NCBI GenBank assembly: GCA_964507325.1
Contig: CAZDQL010000125.1
Span: forward strand, 1 to 15,310
DNA length: 15,310 nt
Origin: CAZDQL01 sp964507325
Lineage (GTDB): Bacteria > Planctomycetota > UBA1135 > GCA-002686595
Reading direction: 5' to 3'
A program made the translations under genes and the position numbers. The notes under the pieces were generated by a model. The model saw only the letters and a list, made by a program, of their open reading frames with translations. It was not told where the DNA came from and did no database searches. Shown here one piece after another: positions 14,203 through 15,310 of this stretch (its first letter is position 1; every line of letters begins with the position of its first letter).

Positions 14203-15264
14203 ATGGAGTGCGGAGGCTCTACCTTGACGAAGACCGCGCCCATCCTGCCCCTGCTGCTGCTGGCCGCCCCCGCCGCTGCCCAGTCCTTCAACATCGACGT
14301 CGGCCCCAACCTCATCCTGGCCCCCGCGCCGCCGCCCAGCTACGGCGCCGCCGCCGTCCAGACCGGGCACTGGATGGCGTTCAGGGATCCCTTCTTCTCG
14401 AAGGAGCTCGAGGGACTGGACGGAGTGCTGACGACGGTCACCTTGGAGAGCGACACGCACAGCTCGTTCACCGTCTATCCGAGCGTGATCCCTACCTCCG
14501 GCGACCAGGAGCTGATGGAGGACGCCCAGTGGCTGCCCAACCTGGACGTCCCCGTGACCTGGACCTTCTCCGGACTGAAGGACGGCCTCTACACGCTGTA
14601 CACCTACGCCTGCGATCCCAGCTCGGACGTCGAAGCGCAGATCACGGTCGTCGGCTCGAGCGATCCGCCACAGGTCGTCCAAGGCGCCTGGCCCGGCTCC
14701 CATCAGCTCGGATGGACCTACGCCAGGCACTCGGTGGACGTCAGCGACGGCACCCTGACCGTGATCGCCCTGGGTTGGGGAGACCCCCCCTACAACACGG
14801 GAGCGCTGAACGGCTTCCAGCTGCTCTACGGAGGGGACGGCGAGCCGATCGGTGACAACTACTGCGGCCCGGCCAACCTGAACTCCACCGGGCAGTCGGC
14901 GCAGCTCAGCGCCTACGGCAGCGAGGTGGCGGCGGTCAACAACGTGCGCCTGGACGCGGTCCAGATGCCCCCCAACCAGTTCGGCCTGTTCGTGAACTCG
15001 ATGACCCAGGGGTTCAGCTACCCGCCGGGATCCCAGGGCATCCTCTGTCTCAGTGGTGGCATCGGACGCCACACCTCCCACCTGCTGAGCACCGGGGCGT
15101 CGGGGACCTTCTCCCTGAAACTCGACCTGACCGACATCCCCACCCCGGGGGGCAGCGTCAGTGTCCTGGCCGGCGAGACCTGGAACTGGCAGGCGTGGTT
15201 CCGGGACAAGAACCCGGGGAACACGTCGAACTTCACTGACGGGCTAGCGATCGCCTTCCAATGA
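14203..15264 (+). CDS. Secreted protein with a planctomycete-type C-terminal module
   Basis: The product has 353 residues from ATG 14203 (GGGGAG about 8 bases upstream). TTG 14224 is an attractive alternative, as CGGAGG lies 7 bases before it and the signal peptide would then begin LTKTAPILPLLLL. The peptidase site is after AAA, just before QSFN. Residues about 28-212 form a beta-rich domain (ALNGFQLLYGG ends it) of unknown function. A C-terminal module at about 217-353 contains NYCGPANLNSTGQSA, GSQGILCLSGGIGRH and TWNWQAWFRD and ends SNFTDGLAIAFQ. I recall very similar endings in many secreted proteins of marine Planctomycetota, where they may serve in surface attachment or sorting; this is from memory and the role is not established. 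Downstream bases 15265-15310 hold only a weak 5-bp inverted repeat. Confidence 0.85.
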   Translation: MECGGSTLTKTAPILPLLLLAAPAAAQSFNIDVGPNLILAPAPPPSYGAAAVQTGHWMAFRDPFFSKELEGLDGVLTTVTLESDTHSSFTVYPSVIPTSGDQELMEDAQWLPNLDVPVTWTFSGLKDGLYTLYTYACDPSSDVEAQITVVGSSDPPQVVQGAWPGSHQLGWTYARHSVDVSDGTLTVIALGWGDPPYNTGALNGFQLLYGGDGEPIGDNYCGPANLNSTGQSAQLSAYGSEVAAVNNVRLDAVQMPPNQFGLFVNSMTQGFSYPPGSQGILCLSGGIGRHTSHLLSTGASGTFSLKLDLTDIPTPGGSVSVLAGETWNWQAWFRDKNPGNTSNFTDGLAIAFQ

Positions 15265-15310
15265 AAGCGCCAGTCAAGCCGGCGCGCTGTCATGAGTGAG
15301 AGTCTCTTCC

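Noticed and set aside
14032..15081. N-terminal extension of the radical SAM gene to 15081
   Set aside because: It is antisense to the secreted protein gene, which has a signal peptide and a recognisable C-terminal module. The family normally begins close to GTG 14031.
15292..15310. Possible start of a further plus-strand gene (ATG 15292)
   Set aside because: Only six codons are visible before the edge and no ribosome-binding site precedes them.
1..15310. CRISPR array, tRNA, rRNA, insertion sequence or prophage
   Set aside because: I saw no regularly spaced repeats, no tRNA-like cloverleaf, and no transposase, integrase or phage protein by reading. A covariance or profile search was not possible here.

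Overview
The window is a GC-rich bacterial chromosomal segment with almost no wasted space. The best lineage clue is the secreted protein at the right end. Its C-terminal module (NYCGPANLNSTGQSA to SNFTDGLAIAFQ) is one I recall as recurring at the ends of many secreted proteins in marine Planctomycetota. The NPCBM-GH27 galactosidase, the uncharacterised lipoprotein and membrane protein, and the YtrA-type ABC operon fit such a host. The assignment is an inference, because there is no rRNA or marker gene here. I saw no tRNA, CRISPR, transposase, integrase or phage gene.

Left region (1-5365): a secreted protein of unknown family runs off the left edge on the minus strand. Divergent from it is a tightly coupled pair (4-bp ATGA overlap): a Cys-rich lipoprotein and a four-helix membrane protein. 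A secreted alpha-galactosidase-like enzyme (NPCBM, Ig-like linker, GH27) follows, and then a stand-alone protein that resembles the tRNA-synthetase B3/B4 editing-type domain. The last plus-strand gene and the minus-strand operon share the tetramer CTAG, which supplies a stop codon to each.

Central region (5362-9787, minus strand), the most interesting part: a four-gene operon. In transcription order it has a five-helix NarI/DsrM-like cytochrome b with both heme-ligand pairs at NarI spacing, a DsrK/HdrD-like iron-sulfur protein (two ferredoxin-type clusters and one CCG domain), a single-domain response regulator, and a membrane histidine kinase. The kinase HAMP linker is split by a Cys-Trp-rich (two-CW type) insert. 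The first three genes abut or overlap by at most 4 bases. This suggests a membrane quinol/thiol redox complex wired to its own phosphorelay, although the substrate is unknown.

A 532-bp gene-free region (9788-10319) separates this operon from a divergent plus-strand operon (10320-13035): a YtrA-type GntR repressor, an ABC ATPase and a large permease, each overlapping the next by 4 bases. A convergent PflX-like radical SAM protein follows on the minus strand (13072-14031), and the secreted lineage-typical protein ends the window (14203-15264).
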